Of a stretch of 64,000 nt of DNA, positions 1 through 12,604 are shown piece after piece. The notes below the pieces were generated by a model. The model worked only from the letters and a program-made list of their open reading frames with translations, did not search any database and had not been told where the DNA came from. This DNA is from Dichetophora obliterata (taxonomy: Eukaryota > Arthropoda > Insecta > Diptera > Sciomyzidae). Position numbers and translations under genes: made by a program. How positions within the stretch are numbered: position 1 is the stretch's first letter; each line of letters opens with the position of its first letter. The stretch lies in assembly GCA_963920525.1 (NCBI GenBank), contig OY986435.1:266105299-266169298 (forward strand), written 5' to 3'.

Positions 1-851
1 TTTTCGTAATTGTTTCGTTGAAAATTATTTTTTAATTATTTTTATACAAGCCATTTTATGATACGTTGCAATACGTAAGCAACGAAACAGAATTTTTTAT
101 TTAATTGAACTAAAAAACATATAAACCGTGTAAATTAGGACCGCAAAAATAGAAAACTACAACAATTTAATTAAACTTTATAAATTATTATACTTATTAT
201 ATTTTATTATTACACTTATAAAATTCCAACTTTCGTTAAAATTTTTAAATTTTTGTAACCATTTTTACACCTTTTCTTGCCATTCATCATGTTTGTTGGC
301 ATTTTTAAAAAATTCCAATTGAGATAAGCTTTCAGTACTCTCACAATATAAATTTAAAAATTTTTTCCCCTATTACGGAGGTTTTAAAAAAATTTCAGTA
401 ACATTTAATTTTTCAGTCGCAGTAGACTTTTTTGTGAAAATCACCATATGCAAGTGCATACATGCACTCACATACGTGCATAAAAAAGCACAGAATGATA
501 AAAATGACAAAAGGTCATGTTTCGACACACTGAAATCAAAAAATTTTCTATTTATTTATAAGCAAAAAAGTTATATGACTGTCATACATTTTATATGGTG
601 ACTACATTTGTAGGCACCCAGCCAGGAGATGGTCAATTTTAGAAGTGTGGTCTGAAGGTCTCGTAAATTTTTTTTAATGCCATTAGTGGCTAAAACTGCT
701 CAGAAGTTATTTTTGGGAGACTATCGTTGTGAATTTTTTTTTATTGAGCTTTTTCGACAAAAATGCTACAAAAGTAGACATCCGCGCACATGATGTTGAA
801 CTCTTTGAAGTATCATGGGACAAAATTTTAACCATTGAAAAATAAACCTTT
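1..851. other. AT-rich DNA, no gene seen
   Basis: AT-rich sequence with many homopolymer runs and no open frame of useful length on either strand. No terminal inverted repeats or recognisable protein remnant were found. Confidence 0.5.
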
Positions 852-1332
852 AGGCGTTTTCGTTTATTTGTTAAGAGGAGAGCACTCTTCAGAGAAAGAG
901 CACATAGAGAAAGTTCCGAGAAGAGTATACTCTGAGTATGCTCGGAGAACTCTGAATTAATATCAAAATATCAAAACAGAACACCAATGGCAAGACACCT
1001 CAAATTTTTTTTGTCATTTTAACAAATTTTATTAATTTATCAACTAATATATCAACTACTTACTATCAGCCATTTCTGCAACAATTAATAGTAGTTTATT
1101 GCTGTTTTGCTTTTCGTTGAATCTCCAGCAAGTCAATTTATTTTAGAATGTGTTTGTACGTGCTCGACCATTTGATTAAGAGCACGTAGAGTGGCGTCGA
1201 GAGCGCTTTGGCCGTACTACGAGTGTATACAAAAACACGATTAATCTACTCCTAACGCTCGGAACAAAACAGAAAACACGAGCATGGTTTTTGAGTTCTT
1301 GCTCTGCTCCTAACAAACAAACGAAAACGCTT
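852..1332. repeat. MITE-like element with inverted ends
   Basis: The left end begins AGGCGTTTTCGTTTATTTGT and the right end, read on the other strand, begins AAGCGTTTTCGTTTGTTTGT. The similarity continues into a GAGnAGAGCA block, giving arms of about 33 bp. The interior is non-coding and rich in GAGAGCA/CTCGGA motifs. I could not settle the target duplication, so the superfamily is unknown. Confidence 0.6.
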
Positions 1333-1659
1333 TTTGTGGTATGTTGGGCCAAAACTCAACCCACTCAGATTTGATGATTATAATAAAATATAATAAAAAT
1401 AAATAATAAAACAAAGAGAGTATTTCACTTTTTTTTTCTTGTACCTCAAGGGTATTTTTTTCCCTGAAAGGAACGTCAAGAAAAACGACTCGTAGTGGGC
1501 GTTACCGTTGCAGTTAAAATTTAATTTAAACAAGCAATCATGATGCAATAACTATTAGGTAGGAGTGACAGTTCCAGCTGCGACCATCGAATGTCAAACA
1601 AAAGAACACAAAATAGAGAATGTGTGTCACACACATTGGTCGAATTCAGGGGAGTCAAA

Positions 1660-1722
1660 TGTTGTGAACTGTTATGGTAGCGATACCTTAGTAATCGATG
1701 TTTTTTCTGAATGTGTTTTTAC
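1660..1722 (+). repeat. dispersed repeat fragment shared with 54.65 kb
   Basis: About 60 bp containing TTGTGAACTGTTATGGTAGC, a run of gene-free sequence and TTTTTTCTGAATGTGT. It matches 54649-54715 with few differences. The second copy lies inside a complete MITE (54627-54999), so this is probably a broken relative of that element. The small ORF across it (1565-1762) shows no other sign of being coding. Confidence 0.6.
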
Positions 1723-1854
1723 CAGGGACTGTAACTGTTATATGGGATATCGAATAAGTTAATTTGAAATAGTTATTTTGCGACTTTTTCTAAAAAAGGC
1801 CAATTTTAATTTTAATTTTTCAACAGAAATGAATAATTTAAAATTAAACTCCAA

Positions 1855-2460
1855 GCGATTTTTATTGTAGGGTAAAAAATAACAATTATTTCGGAATTTT
1901 TTTTTCGGCAAAAGTAACTGTTATTTTTAAACTTTTATTTTTTAAGTCTTTTATAAAAATCAATCCCGGACTTTTATTTGTTCTGTCCGAAATTAAAATC
2001 CCTTTTGTGCAAAATTTCACTGTATTGTAGTTAAATTAATTTTTTTTTTAAATTTGTGTTTACTCTGTTGTATAATTTCTTTCAAATAATTGTTTCTTCC
2101 GAAAATATCTAAAAATTTTTTGTACAGAACGCATAACAAACAAACCCATTTTTATAACGTTGGCTTTACTGTACTGTTAAATTTATTTGCCTGTGTATGT
2201 GAAAGTAAAAATGCAGTTTTGCGGTTGGCAATTTAACTAATAATTTAACTACGGTACATCAGAAATTAACAAAAAAATTTTTTTTTCAATAGAAAAAATA
2301 AAAACCATTGAATGGTTTTTTTAAAAGACTAAAAAATAAAGTCCGAAACTGATTTTTATTTTTGACTGAAAAATAAAAGTTGAAAAATAACAGTTAAATT
2401 AGCCCAAGAAAAAGAAAAATCCGAAATAACAATAATTTTTTGCCCGACAGTAAAAATCAC
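1855..2460. repeat. foldback element, AT-rich arms
   Basis: The left arm (about 1855-1985) and right arm (about 2335-2460) are imperfect inverted copies. They share blocks such as GATTTTTATTGTAGGG, AACAATTATTTCGGA, AACTGTTATTTTTAAAC and CGGACTTTTATTT. The central part has no ORF. This is a degenerate hairpin-type element of unknown superfamily. Confidence 0.6.
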
Positions 2461-3801
2461 TTTCTAAAAGATTTATTTTATTGTTTTTTCTGTTGAAAAA
2501 TTACAAATAACGTTTGATTTTAGCTTTTTCAAATATTATTACTGTTTAAAAATCATATTTCATTGTGATCCTTTCAATCAAGACCTCGTATATCTGCGAC
2601 ATTTTCGAAACCATGATTTCTTCAATAAAAAAATAATGTGGATTATTTTAAAGATGGAACGCAGCTTATATCAATAATTAGTTGAAAATAACAAAAATGA
2701 CGGTCGTGTGAATTTTTAGTAGCTTTTTTACATTTTTCGCTCTTTAAAGTGCTCTTAAAAAAAACACCCAATCTCAATCCAATAAATGTTTTCTACTTTA
2801 AAATAAAAAAAAATCCAACTCAATCTGTAGAGTAATTCTTGAGATATCGTGGGTAACAGTTTGTAAAACATGCATTTTCAGAAAACGCGTTTTAAAATTT
2901 GGTTAAAGATTGTTTCGAGTGCGTTTATGAAAATATGGGTTCCTTTGGTATACGATAACTTTTTATGCAATTTTTATCGGCCAAACCGATTGAGAAACAT
3001 ACGCTTCACATCATAAGATATCGAAAATAAAAAAAAATAGTTTTTTGGTCGAGCTTTATGATAACCTGCTCTTAAATATAACATATGGCATAAAATTCGA
3101 CATAAGTAATAACTAAGAGCCCTTTTTACTTCTTGGTGTGATTGCAATACTTCTATTTGACACTAGGTGTGTTTCAGTACTCTACACTGTGTAAGATTTG
3201 TGTAACTTCTGGTAAGCTCGAACTGAGAGAGTAAAAATGAAATTTGAGAATATTAGCAAAAGTACGGAAACAGCTTCTAGCAAGTTTCGAGCACAAAACA
3301 GCTGATTCTGAGAGCAGACGAGTCAAACGTAAATAGCGCCAATTGAAATTGTCGTAATTTTGTTTGTGAAGTAAATTTTTTTAAGCTATAAAATCTTTTA
3401 AGCTATGTTTTAAGTTATAAAATTACTTTAAATAATTTATTTATAGTTAAAAATGGAAGGTTAAAAGAAACTGCAATTTGTATATTTATTTTTAGCAGCA
3501 CAATTTGTGAATATTTGGGAAAAATATAAACAAACATTTGACATTTGCTTGTTCTTCTTGATGCTTCTTCTTATTGATGCTTGTTCTTAATTTACTCGAA
3601 GTCTTGAGTTCTAGCATGCTCTGTGCACATTCTAAGCTCGAGAGAGCGATTTTATGCTTGTTCTTCTTCTCCCATTTCTTACACAAAAAGTACGGAAACA
3701 GAAAATAGCGACTCACAAGTCACACAGTGTGAGTACGGAAACAGACCACTATATGCTCAAAGTAACGAGTAAAAATAGCGATTAATACTACCTGGCAATT
3801 G
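2461..3801. repeat. mostly gene-free; weak inverted-repeat element at 3169-3749
   Basis: No coding gene is visible. Within it, TTTCAGTACTCTACACTGTG near 3172 pairs with CACAGTGTGAGTACGGAAAC near 3725 on the opposite strand. The phrase AGTACGGAAACAG recurs near 3263, 3690 and 3731. This suggests an old, roughly 0.58-kb inverted-repeat element, but the ends and target duplication are not resolved. Confidence 0.35.
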
Positions 3802-4006
3802 CATGGTAAAAGTACACAAGGTAGTGTTAGGGCGGAGAGCCGGCGACCAAAACTGTCAAAACGAAGTAGACAGCTCTTACAAAATCTGCAACCAATGAGA
3901 ATGCAATAAGAAAGCAAAAATAGCTAAATGGCTGAGTTTGACAGTCATGGTTCCTATGAAAAAGAGCACATTCAGCCCTAACACTACCTTGTCTAGTTAT
4001 ACTATG
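3802..4006. repeat. hAT-type MITE, copy 1
   Basis: A 205-bp element with roughly 32-bp imperfect inverted ends (CATGGTAAAAGTA... left; CATAGTATAACTA... right, read inward), including the perfect block ACAAGGTAGTGTTAGGGC. The interior (AACTGTCAAAACGAAGT, ATAAGAAAGC, TGAGTTTGACA) is shared with the 54285-54498 copy. That copy has a clear 8-bp duplication, which gives the hAT-type assignment. The duplication is not clear at this copy. Confidence 0.7.
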
Positions 4007-7000
4007 GATAGTTCTATCATGAACATCAACAACGTCGATAGAGATTTGTGTTGTTGTTGGTATGCAACTGTTTTTACATAAGTATGGCACAACATACTGC
4101 ACACCTACTCTTTTCAACAACTCAACATTTTTATATTTCTCCTTTTTCGTGTTAAACTATTAGTAGTGATCAAGGTAGGCATAGGGAGATAATGTTAGTA
4201 GACATAATTTTCTCTTTTGGTGGATACCTTTGCTGTCAAATTCAGTTGTTTACAAAGCAAATAACAAAACTTGTCAATTGGAAGTGTGTTGTGAATTTTT
4301 GTGATTTAAATTGATTTAATTGATAGATTTTTATTAGATAGATTGATAGAGAACGCCAAGAAATTATGCAATTTGTCGAAAGCCTTTTCAAAAAGAAAAC
4401 GGCTCATTTTTTCGTTTACCTCGTGGAGAAAAGCGCAATCACTGGAACGTTGCTTGTTCCACAATATTTGCACAATCTGTTGTCTATCATCAGTCTTCAA
4501 TGTGTTCAATGGATGGAAGTGGAATTTTTGAGATTGTGCTAAATTGGAGTTAAAAAATAGTGCCTTTTTAAAAAATTGTGCTTACACCAGGGGTGAGAAA
4601 TGACTTTTTCGAAATTGTACCAAACCGAAAAAAAATTTACTTTTTGGCATCAATTTGTACTATTTTTTTTCTCCATGAATAATTAAACTTTTTGGATTAA
4701 TTTAATTATTTATTAAAAAAAATGGTCAAACGATTCAACATAGTTTAATAAATGTATAACTGTAAATTTATTTTTTTAAATTTAATCAAGAACATGTGGT
4801 CCTTCCCATTCTTTCCTAGAGAAATAATTCAAAGTGCATAGCTTTTTAATTTTTATGTTACAGCAATACTCTCAGTGGCTTAAATAAATCTTTTGTCTTA
4901 ATAAAAGAAGAAACTAAATCAACATGCAGACGATTTCTGCACCTTCTTTTGATAAAATTTTGAACCGAAAATATTTTTTCAACATTAGCTGAAGAATGTA
5001 AAATTGATAAAACACAATGTAAAATTCTGTAAATATTGAAAAAAAATTGGTTCATTGAATTCATTTTTAATAGCTTTCACTTTTTCCAAAATTCACATGT
5101 AGAAAAAACTTTAAGACTTCTAAAAAAAATAACAAAGAAAGATCAAGTCGATATGATGATGATCGAGTGTATGAAAATGTACTAAAAATATCTTCGTGGT
5201 ATTACGTACTTTTTTCCAATTTCTTAACCGATTTCAACAGTCAATATGAAAAGAGTTAATGAAATTTTATTTATTTTAAGAGTCCAGTCTGGTTAGACAG
5301 GCCGAAAAATAGGCAGTTTTCATGAATGTTTTTTGAAAAAGTAAAAAATATAAGTACTTAAAACTTTTCGGTATATAAATAGTACTTAGAAGAAGATTGT
5401 GTAAAATTTTCAGATTATTCGATAAAAATTCAAAACAATAATCAAAATAAACAAAAAAGCATATTCTAAAGTATGACCAGGGGTGACGTGCGCCAGTGCG
5501 CAAGACACGAACCGAGCTGGCGACCTATCAACAGGTCGCAAGAATCATCTGAAACCAAAAATCAAAAATTTTCCTGTTTAGAAAGAGTGTTATTATGGAA
5601 AAGACCACTTTCATTGAAATTGATTAAAAAATAAAAATGGCGGCGTTTGAAAATTTGTTTGTATTTTTTGCTGAAAATTTTCGTTACATTTTTATTGATA
5701 AATAATCCAAAATGCAATGTATTTGTAAGAATTTGGAAGATTATTGGTAAGATTATGGTCCATGGACAATTTAATAACGCGTTAAAAAAAAACATAATTA
5801 GTCGTTAAAAATTGACTAATTGCTACTATGATCCACAAACTGATCCAGGACATAATTTCCCCTCCCCATCTAGAAAAAATTAGCTAAAAATATATGTGAA
5901 TGCCCATTGGTAATGATCATCTACATCGGCTGTCTTAATTTTGTACACATATTCTTAGTCTTTAATAAAAAAACCGTTTTGTCTCTTTGTTTTGTATGGA
6001 GTCCCGTGAAGAAAAAAATTGTTTTTTTGCTCTTCCTGAAATTTTAAAATTTGTGAGTTGTGCCTCTTTTGAAGAGGGTGTGCGATATATGTATAGAAAA
6101 TAAAAATGTTTCATAAACGCTATCAGCGGAGGATGCAAAAAAGAAATAATAGAGAAAAAACTAAATAAAATTTTTTTTCTCGCGGTTTATTACTGAGCAG
6201 ATTACTGGCTGAGTCTTCCTGCCTACCTGTCTGAATCAGCGTTCACTCTGACGACAACTTAATAGTCCAGTTAGCGAGTTAGTGATTATGCAAATCTTAG
6301 TCTATTTAATTTGCAATTCGCCACAAATTGTTTCGTGTAGAAGGTTGTGAGATAAGATTCTGTTTTTATCTATATTTTTCTAAGCTTCGTTACGTGGTGC
6401 GTAACCAGATACACACAAAGCCCATACAACAGAAATTCACGTGACATTTGCTACGGCCACCTTGCGTTGCGTTACGCGAACATTATGGCTCAGTTAGCCT
6501 CGCATAGCATAGCACCGCATGCAACGGAGATAAGCGGCTCGCACACAGCAAAATAAATGGTGATTATGCAAAATAGTCACATAGTCAAAATAGAACAATA
6601 AAAATAAGAATAACACGAGTTTACTGTCATAAGTTAAACGCACTTGGTCAAGCAATTTTACAACTTCACATTCGTTCTGCCAAAACGTCAAATGGACACG
6701 ATTACGATAACTGAGCCGCCGCGATTTGAAAGTGCTTTTTTGTTCAGAAAAATAAAAAAAATTATGAATTTTTTTCTTGCAAAGAAAAGCAGTGGGTTCA
6801 ACAAAGTGGGTTCAAAAAAACATATATTTTTACCATTATATAATTAATCTAAAGATTGACATGTCATTTGAAAGACAATTAAATTGTCCATTAGGAAAAA
6901 TACAAATCAAATATATTTTAGATATAAATTTAATTTAATGAGCAATTTCATATTTTTTCTGCTTTTAGTTTCGGATAAAACCGTTATTTTCTTGAAAATT

Positions 7001-7145
7001 CGCAGCATTGCGGTGGTAAATATATGTTATATATTTAAAGACTTAGGAGGCCCAAATAAGTTTAATAAAAATGAAGAAAAAATTATTTACGCGTGGGCTG
7101 TAAACTGCACTTATGCCTTATTTTGTTATTTTTTAAGTTTACAAT
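4007..7145. other. gene-free AT-rich stretch
   Basis: Only short ORFs without recognisable protein features. A few GC-richer islands (about 5480-5530 and 6400-6560) hold no motif I can name. The region ends at the outer MITE starting at 7148. Confidence 0.45.
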
Positions 7146-7330
7146 TAGGGTATACACTTCACTTCGTAATTTTCCGAAATCGCAAATTTACGAAAATTTC
7201 AGTGCAATTGTTGTTGTTCTGGTTTTCCTAAGATTGCTTAAATTTAATCATCTATTGAGTTGATGAAAAATAATCGTCGGAAATTTGCGAAGAAAAATTG
7301 TGTTCAGTGCATATCAAAAGATTTCATATA

Positions 7331-8962
7331 CAGTTCCGTACACATAATTAAGAACGATGTTACTTTATTTATATTTTATTCAGAATTTCTATATACATTA
7401 AAAATAAGTTATTTTTTTATTATCCGCTACTGTAACCAAGCGACGGTGTTTAAGAAAACAGTTATTTGCTTGTTGTCTAGTGCATAAACAACAAGAAAAC
7501 AACAACAACATAAACTTGTTGAGTAAATGAAGCGTGCATATAATTAAGAACGATCTGTACTGTCAGTCAATAAGATCATTTTAATTGATTTGGATGTACT
7601 GTACTGCCAATAATTTGTTGCAGACAATTAATTGGTTTCAGTAAAAGTTAATCTAAAAAAAAATATGGGTAAAAAGAAATCCTGTGACTCTAAAACTCGC
7701 GAATTAATTTTGAAGCTTTTTGATCAAAAAAAGCCTTATTGTGAAATCGCTAAAACTATGAAGTGTTCAAAAACGATTGTTTTCAATGCCATTCATCATT
7801 TTCGAAAGCATTCAACAGCAAAAAATGTGCCTCGAAAAAGAAAACCTCGTATAACGACAAAAAGGGAAGACAAAATGATTGTGCGCGAGTCAAAAAAATG
7901 TCCGCATAAATCAGCAAGGGAGGTTTTAGTAACTGTTTTTGGTGAAAATGGATGTGGACCTTCCGTTGATACCGTTAAACGTCGTTTGAGAGAAGCTGGG
8001 CTGTTTGGACGAGTTTGCAGGAAGAAACCTTTAGTATCTAAGCTAAATCGAAAAAGGAGAATGGACTTTGCTATGAAATATACGCATTGGACTCTTCAAG
8101 ATTGGAAAAAGGTTTTATTGACTGATGAAACCAAAATAAATAGGGTATGGTCAGATGGCAGATCATATGTTAGGCGCCCGGTACGAGCTGAGTTTAACCC
8201 TAAGTACACACGTCCAACACTAAAGTACGGCGGAGGTAACATTATGGTATGGGGCGGCATGTCATGGCGAGGTGTTGGCCCAATCGCGAAAATTGAGGGT
8301 CGTATGGATAGATTTCAGTACACAGACATATTGCAGACTTATCTTATTCCATATGCCGATGAAAACTTACCCGTAAGTTGGATCTTTCAACAAGATAATG
8401 ATCCAAAACATACTGCTGGTCATACTAAAAAGTGGTTCACGGACAACATGGTGACTGTTTTGGATTGGCCATCCTGTAGTCCGGATCTAAATCCCATAGA
8501 GAACCTCTGGCAATTAGTAAAAGAACGTGTGGGTGCTTTAAAAATTACAAATTTTACAGAATTGTTTGCTGAAGTGCAAAAGGCGTGGATAAGCATACCT
8601 AAGACCGTCTGCGAGGATCTAGTGGCATCAATGCCTCGGCGATGTGCTGCGGTTCTTTTAAGTAAAGGATTTCCAACCAAATATTGATGAAATATAAGCA
8701 AAATATACATTTTTAACAAAAAAATATATAAAATAAAAAATCGTTCTTAATTATGTGCACGCTTGGTTTTCTTTCTGATTTGATAAAAGGTATCCATGTG
8801 CTTAAACAGCAACAAAACTGGTATAGATTTTATTGACAAAAGAATAAGGGAGTCCTCTACATAAAACCACATAAAGATGTTTTCAACAAGTAAGTTATTT
8901 AAATGAACAAATTCATTTGAAGTGCTTTGGGGACATCGTTCCTAATTATGTGCACGGCACTG
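7331..8962 (+). mobile_element. complete Tc1-like transposon
   Basis: A 1632-bp element flanked by TA duplications (7329-7330, 8963-8964). The outer 29-bp ends differ at three positions (left CAGTTCCGTACACATAATTA, right CAGTGCCGTGCACATAATTA). Inner repeats of the same core (7532-7554 and 8740-8762) lie about 200 bp inside each end. This is the IR-DR arrangement known from Tc1-family members such as Paris and Sleeping Beauty-like elements. With an open transposase between intact ends, the copy looks recent and may be functional. Confidence 0.9.
7665..8687 (+). CDS. Tc1-family transposase, DD34E
   Basis: 340 residues, full length for a Tc1 transposase. The start at 7665 is preferred over an upstream in-frame GTG at 7632. 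The N-terminal part (about 1-110) is the paired-like helix-turn-helix DNA-binding region, with an AT-hook-like RKRKPR at 57-62. The catalytic triad is D154 (LLTDETK), D244 (FQQDNDPKHT) and E279 (SPDLNPIENLW). D244 and E279 are separated by 34 residues. VWGGMSWRGVGP near 195-206 is the usual glycine-rich block. There is no stop or frameshift. The protein acts in the nucleus by cut-and-paste at TA sites. It is unrelated to the neighbouring host genes. Confidence 0.95.
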   Translation: MGKKKSCDSKTRELILKLFDQKKPYCEIAKTMKCSKTIVFNAIHHFRKHSTAKNVPRKRKPRITTKREDKMIVRESKKCPHKSAREVLVTVFGENGCGPSVDTVKRRLREAGLFGRVCRKKPLVSKLNRKRRMDFAMKYTHWTLQDWKKVLLTDETKINRVWSDGRSYVRRPVRAEFNPKYTRPTLKYGGGNIMVWGGMSWRGVGPIAKIEGRMDRFQYTDILQTYLIPYADENLPVSWIFQQDNDPKHTAGHTKKWFTDNMVTVLDWPSCSPDLNPIENLWQLVKERVGALKITNFTELFAEVQKAWISIPKTVCEDLVASMPRRCAAVLLSKGFPTKY

Positions 8963-9118
8963 TACATAATTTAGTTTTTCACTTATTTTCTTAATTTTTC
9001 ACAATTAAACGGCAACAACAAATGTTTCAAAACGGAAAAAAATTGAAAAGCAGTAGCTCACTTCAACTCGTCGTAAATTTGCGATTTCGGAAAATTACGA
9101 AGTGAAGTGTATACCCTA

Positions 9119-11005
9119 AATATTACAAGTTTTAATATCTTGTCTAAATATTACAAGCAATCGAATTAAATATGTCGCTGAAATTGACGTTTTTTTTTTT
9201 TTCTTTATTTTTAGTGTGTCAAAAATTCGTTTTCTAATGCAGTAGCCACTAGGGCTAGCACAAATTTTGACAATTATATTCACTTCACAAATGCCAAAAA
9301 TTGTTCTAACAACTGTCAAAATTTGATCATCCGACTGAAAAATTTCCGATTGACACACACCCTTATAAGCTTTTCTTATGGAGGTGAATTTGGTGAAAAT
9401 GTCGCAGCTGCATGGCAATGTTGCTGTCGCCGGTATAGAATTATTTCTAATTTGAAGGGCGACAACAGCGCAAATATAAGGGTTCGTGCATGCAAGAATG
9501 AAACAATTGTGTGATTTTTCTATATTGTTGAATGTCGTGTAGTCGTGAATGTGTTCAGTGCATCACGTGTAAACACGGCCTTGCTGATTATAACCTTTGT
9601 ATATAATTCTGTCAGTATGGCAGCACTAATGTTGATGAATTGCCAACGTTCCCAGAAATGTCCAGAAATGAAATATAAAATAAATTTTAACGCTGCCCGT
9701 TGCTGTAGAGCGGCAACATTCATAATATAAAGAAAAATTTATTTAAATTAACGAAAAGCTCAAGTCAGCCAAAATAACAGGAACTTGTACAAAGTACACA
9801 AAACAATAACAACCTTTTTCAGATTATTTATTCACTTCTTCAGCTTTCTGTACCACCACATTTATAGATATACGCAAACACGCACACACACTACTCTGTT
9901 TTTTGCTATTTCTTTAAATTTTTATTCGCTTTGTTTCTGCAACAAATATTTTATTTTCACAGACTGTAAACGAAATCTTGTCACTTTTTTATCACTTTTT
10001 TTTAAACAAATGCTCCACACTTTAAACAAACTTCGCAGCATAAATATTTTTATTAAAGTTTTAATAGTGGCCACAAATAATGTTTTGCCAATTACGCATA
10101 TGCCTTTTCTAAATTATTACTTTTGCAGCTACCGTCGAAAATAGACATTACTTGGCCACCACTTGGCATCAGGGATGTACATTAAGTACTGCATCTACTT
10201 TTTTTTATAGAGTGTACATCGATCTGTCTTTAGACGAAACGCATTTGACAAAAGCTATTCGGAACTTATTAAAAACTATAACAATTTTTTAAAAATGTTT
10301 TTTTGGAATTGTCTAATAAAACATGTATTTAAGAATATTTAAAGAAATATGACAAAATGTAAATATTCCGCTTATAATACAGACTCTACATCGCTTAAAA
10401 CCCGGCGCGCCAGAGTACCTTTAATTAATCAAAAAGCTTTAAACGCATTTTTCTCGAAAAATACTTTTTCAAAACGAGCCATTTTTTATAAAACATCTTT
10501 TAAAGTATAATAAAAGATGTAGCAAGAGACTTGGTAAGACAGCGAAAGCGTCAGTACCAGTTTACTCGCGTAATAGTTTTTTTAATAAGGATCGTACGAT
10601 TACTTCGTATGCCTTTCGATAAAGAAAAAATATCTTTCCTTTTCAATATTTTCTATCGTAATGAAAAATTTATTTTATAATTTTGAAATATCTCAAATAA
10701 TTTTCATTGAAATACAAATTATATATTAATAGTATTTTAAAGTAAAGTAAAGTATTTAAATATTTAAATAATATGACAAAGAGTGAAACTATATAATAAC
10801 AATAATTACAATCGTTACAAAGGTAATTTTAAGAACTTTTTCCTAAAACCTCATTTAAAGAATCTGTCATTTTACCGTTCTTTTATAAAAAAATCTTACC
10901 TGTGAAATTGCATAGTGTACTTTTCTCGAAAATCTTGACCTCAAAAGGAAAATAAAATATGTGTATGGCATCCACGGACGGTAGAAGTGAAACTTTAACA
11001 AAAAA
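9119..11005. other. gene-free, low-complexity AT-rich DNA
   Basis: No credible coding region. ORFs at 9323-9514 and 9785-10144 have no family features. Around 9235-9400, a stretch with ACTGTCAAAATTTGATCATC and a downstream TTGACACACACCCTTAT resembles 23160-23300, so it may be a dispersed repeat. Nothing else was recognised. Confidence 0.45.
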
Positions 11006-11013
11006 GTAGAGAT

Positions 11014-11173
11014 CAAGGCTCATTTATAAGGTTTTGGCACTGGAGAGAAATGCACTCTTTTCCTGCCTTTGCTCGAACTGTCACTGCGCTTTTCTTTGTT
11101 CTAAGCATTTCATCTATTTTGACAGTTCGACAGAGTTCGCTCTCAAGTGCCACAACCTAATAAATGAGCCTTG
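11014..11173. repeat. hAT-type MITE, 160 bp
   Basis: Inverted ends: left CAAGGCTCATTTATAAGGTT, right (opposite strand) CAAGGCTCATTTATTAGGTT, continuing to about 37 bp. It is flanked by a perfect 8-bp direct repeat GTAGAGAT (11006-11013 and 11174-11181), as expected of hAT transposition. It is too short to encode a protein. Confidence 0.9.
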
Positions 11174-11224
11174 GTAGAGATTTTTCAGTGGTTATTTGAT
11201 TTACTCTTTAATAAGGTGATTATT

Positions 11225-12575
11225 ACAACTTTACGACACCAATTTCGGGATACTTCGGCCATACAGTTATTCCGGGATTTGAAAACACACAATTCAGGGA
11301 TCCCGGATTAGTCACGGATTTGACAAAACTTAGAAAACGAATTTTTTGGAAGACGTAAAAGGAAGTTTCAAAGAAGTTTTACAACACAAAACATTGCAAA
11401 ATATTTTAGAAACTAAAAAACACAGTTTCAATGTAATGTTTGGATGGTATTTATTGTTTATTTCTGAAATCAATTTCTGATCAATTATTTATAAAAAAAA
11501 ATTATTATTAAAATTTTCAAAGTTAGTTAGTATTTTGGAATATTATGTACGGTTAGTTCAGGAAAGGTTTATATTCTTAAATTTTTCACTTCATACTTTG
11601 TGCAGCTAGTTTAATAAGATTTTTATTTAAGTATTATTAAAATCCCATTTCAGTATTTCAGTATGTGCTTAAAACATTATGTTATTTTGTACAGCTAGTT
11701 TAAGAAAGGTTTTGATTTGAATTTTTTTTTAAATCTCTTTCAGGTTTTTCTGAGGTAAGCATCATTGAATTTTTTGTACATGTTCCTAAAATTATTTAAA
11801 AAAAATAATGTTTTAGTATAATAATTTTAGTATTTCTAAATAAGAATTTTGTGATATTTTGTACAGCTTTAACAGCTTGTACAGTTTAACCCTACAACCC
11901 ATACCTTGTTTTTTGTTACGTTAAGATATTTGGGGTTCCTCTACACCCCCACTAAGTTTAAAGCGGCATTTTATTAAATTTAGAAACAAATTATACAAAT
12001 ATATTCTTTTTTATTCATAATCAGCTAATTTTTAAAAAGATTCACTGAAAAAAAGCACAAAACCACAGCTATAGTGACGAAAATTCATGTTATAAAATGT
12101 TCTAAAAGACAAAATACTTTTAATTTTTAATGTGGTTCCTTTGCACCCCGTCTGAGTTCTAGGGTTAAGGCTGATTTTTTTAGGTCACATTTGGTATTTC
12201 TAAGGTAGTATCACGTCATATTTTGTACAACTAGTTAAAAAAAAAAATTTATTTTTGTATTATTAATATCGCATTTCAGTATTTCTATAGAATTTGTTGT
12301 CAAAAAACTCACACTAAATTTTTTAGAGTCGACGTTAAAATGTTTATTGGTAAGCCCATTGTGTTATTTTGTACAGATAGTTTTAGAAAGGTTTTTATTT
12401 AAAATTTTTTTTTAAATTACAGACATTTTTTCTTATGTAGTATCATTGAATTTTTTGATTGAATATTTTGGAATTTTTTGCAGTGATCCCAAAAATACCG
12501 GGATTTTAGGTCTTGCAATCCCGGAACGACAGTTCGGATTTACAAATATCCGGGATTAGATGCCCTAGTCAGTCT
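11225..12575. repeat. degenerate element with internal repeats
   Basis: CCGGGATT-rich ends face each other: ACAGTTATTCCGGGATTTG near 11262, and on the other strand ACTGTCGTTCCGGGATTGC near 12530. Between them a phrase like TTTTGTACAGCTAGTTTAAG followed by AAAGGTTTTTATTT recurs at least five times (near 11600, 11690, 11870, 12220 and 12370). This is an internally repetitive, non-coding, decayed transposon. The superfamily is not determined. Confidence 0.5.
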
Positions 12576-12604
12576 TTAACCAAAGGTCGTGAAACTCGCC
12601 CTTG

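Larger units (their letters stand above)
7148..9116. repeat. MITE split by a Tc1 transposon
   Basis: Two 46-bp perfect inverted copies begin GGGTATACACTTCACTTCGT at 7148 and at 9116 (opposite strand). Both are bounded by TA, at 7146-7147 and 9117-9118. Removing the inner Tc1 element and one copy of its TA duplication leaves about 335 bp of non-coding DNA. The TA duplication and size fit a Tc1/mariner-type MITE. It must be older than the Tc1 copy it contains. Confidence 0.85.

Noticed and set aside
10384..10415. GGCGCGCC (AscI) and TTAATTAA (PacI) sites close together, like a cloning linker
   Set aside because: The surrounding bases are ordinary AT-rich fly-like DNA with no vector backbone, marker or promoter. 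TTAATTAA is expected often in such DNA, so this is most likely chance.
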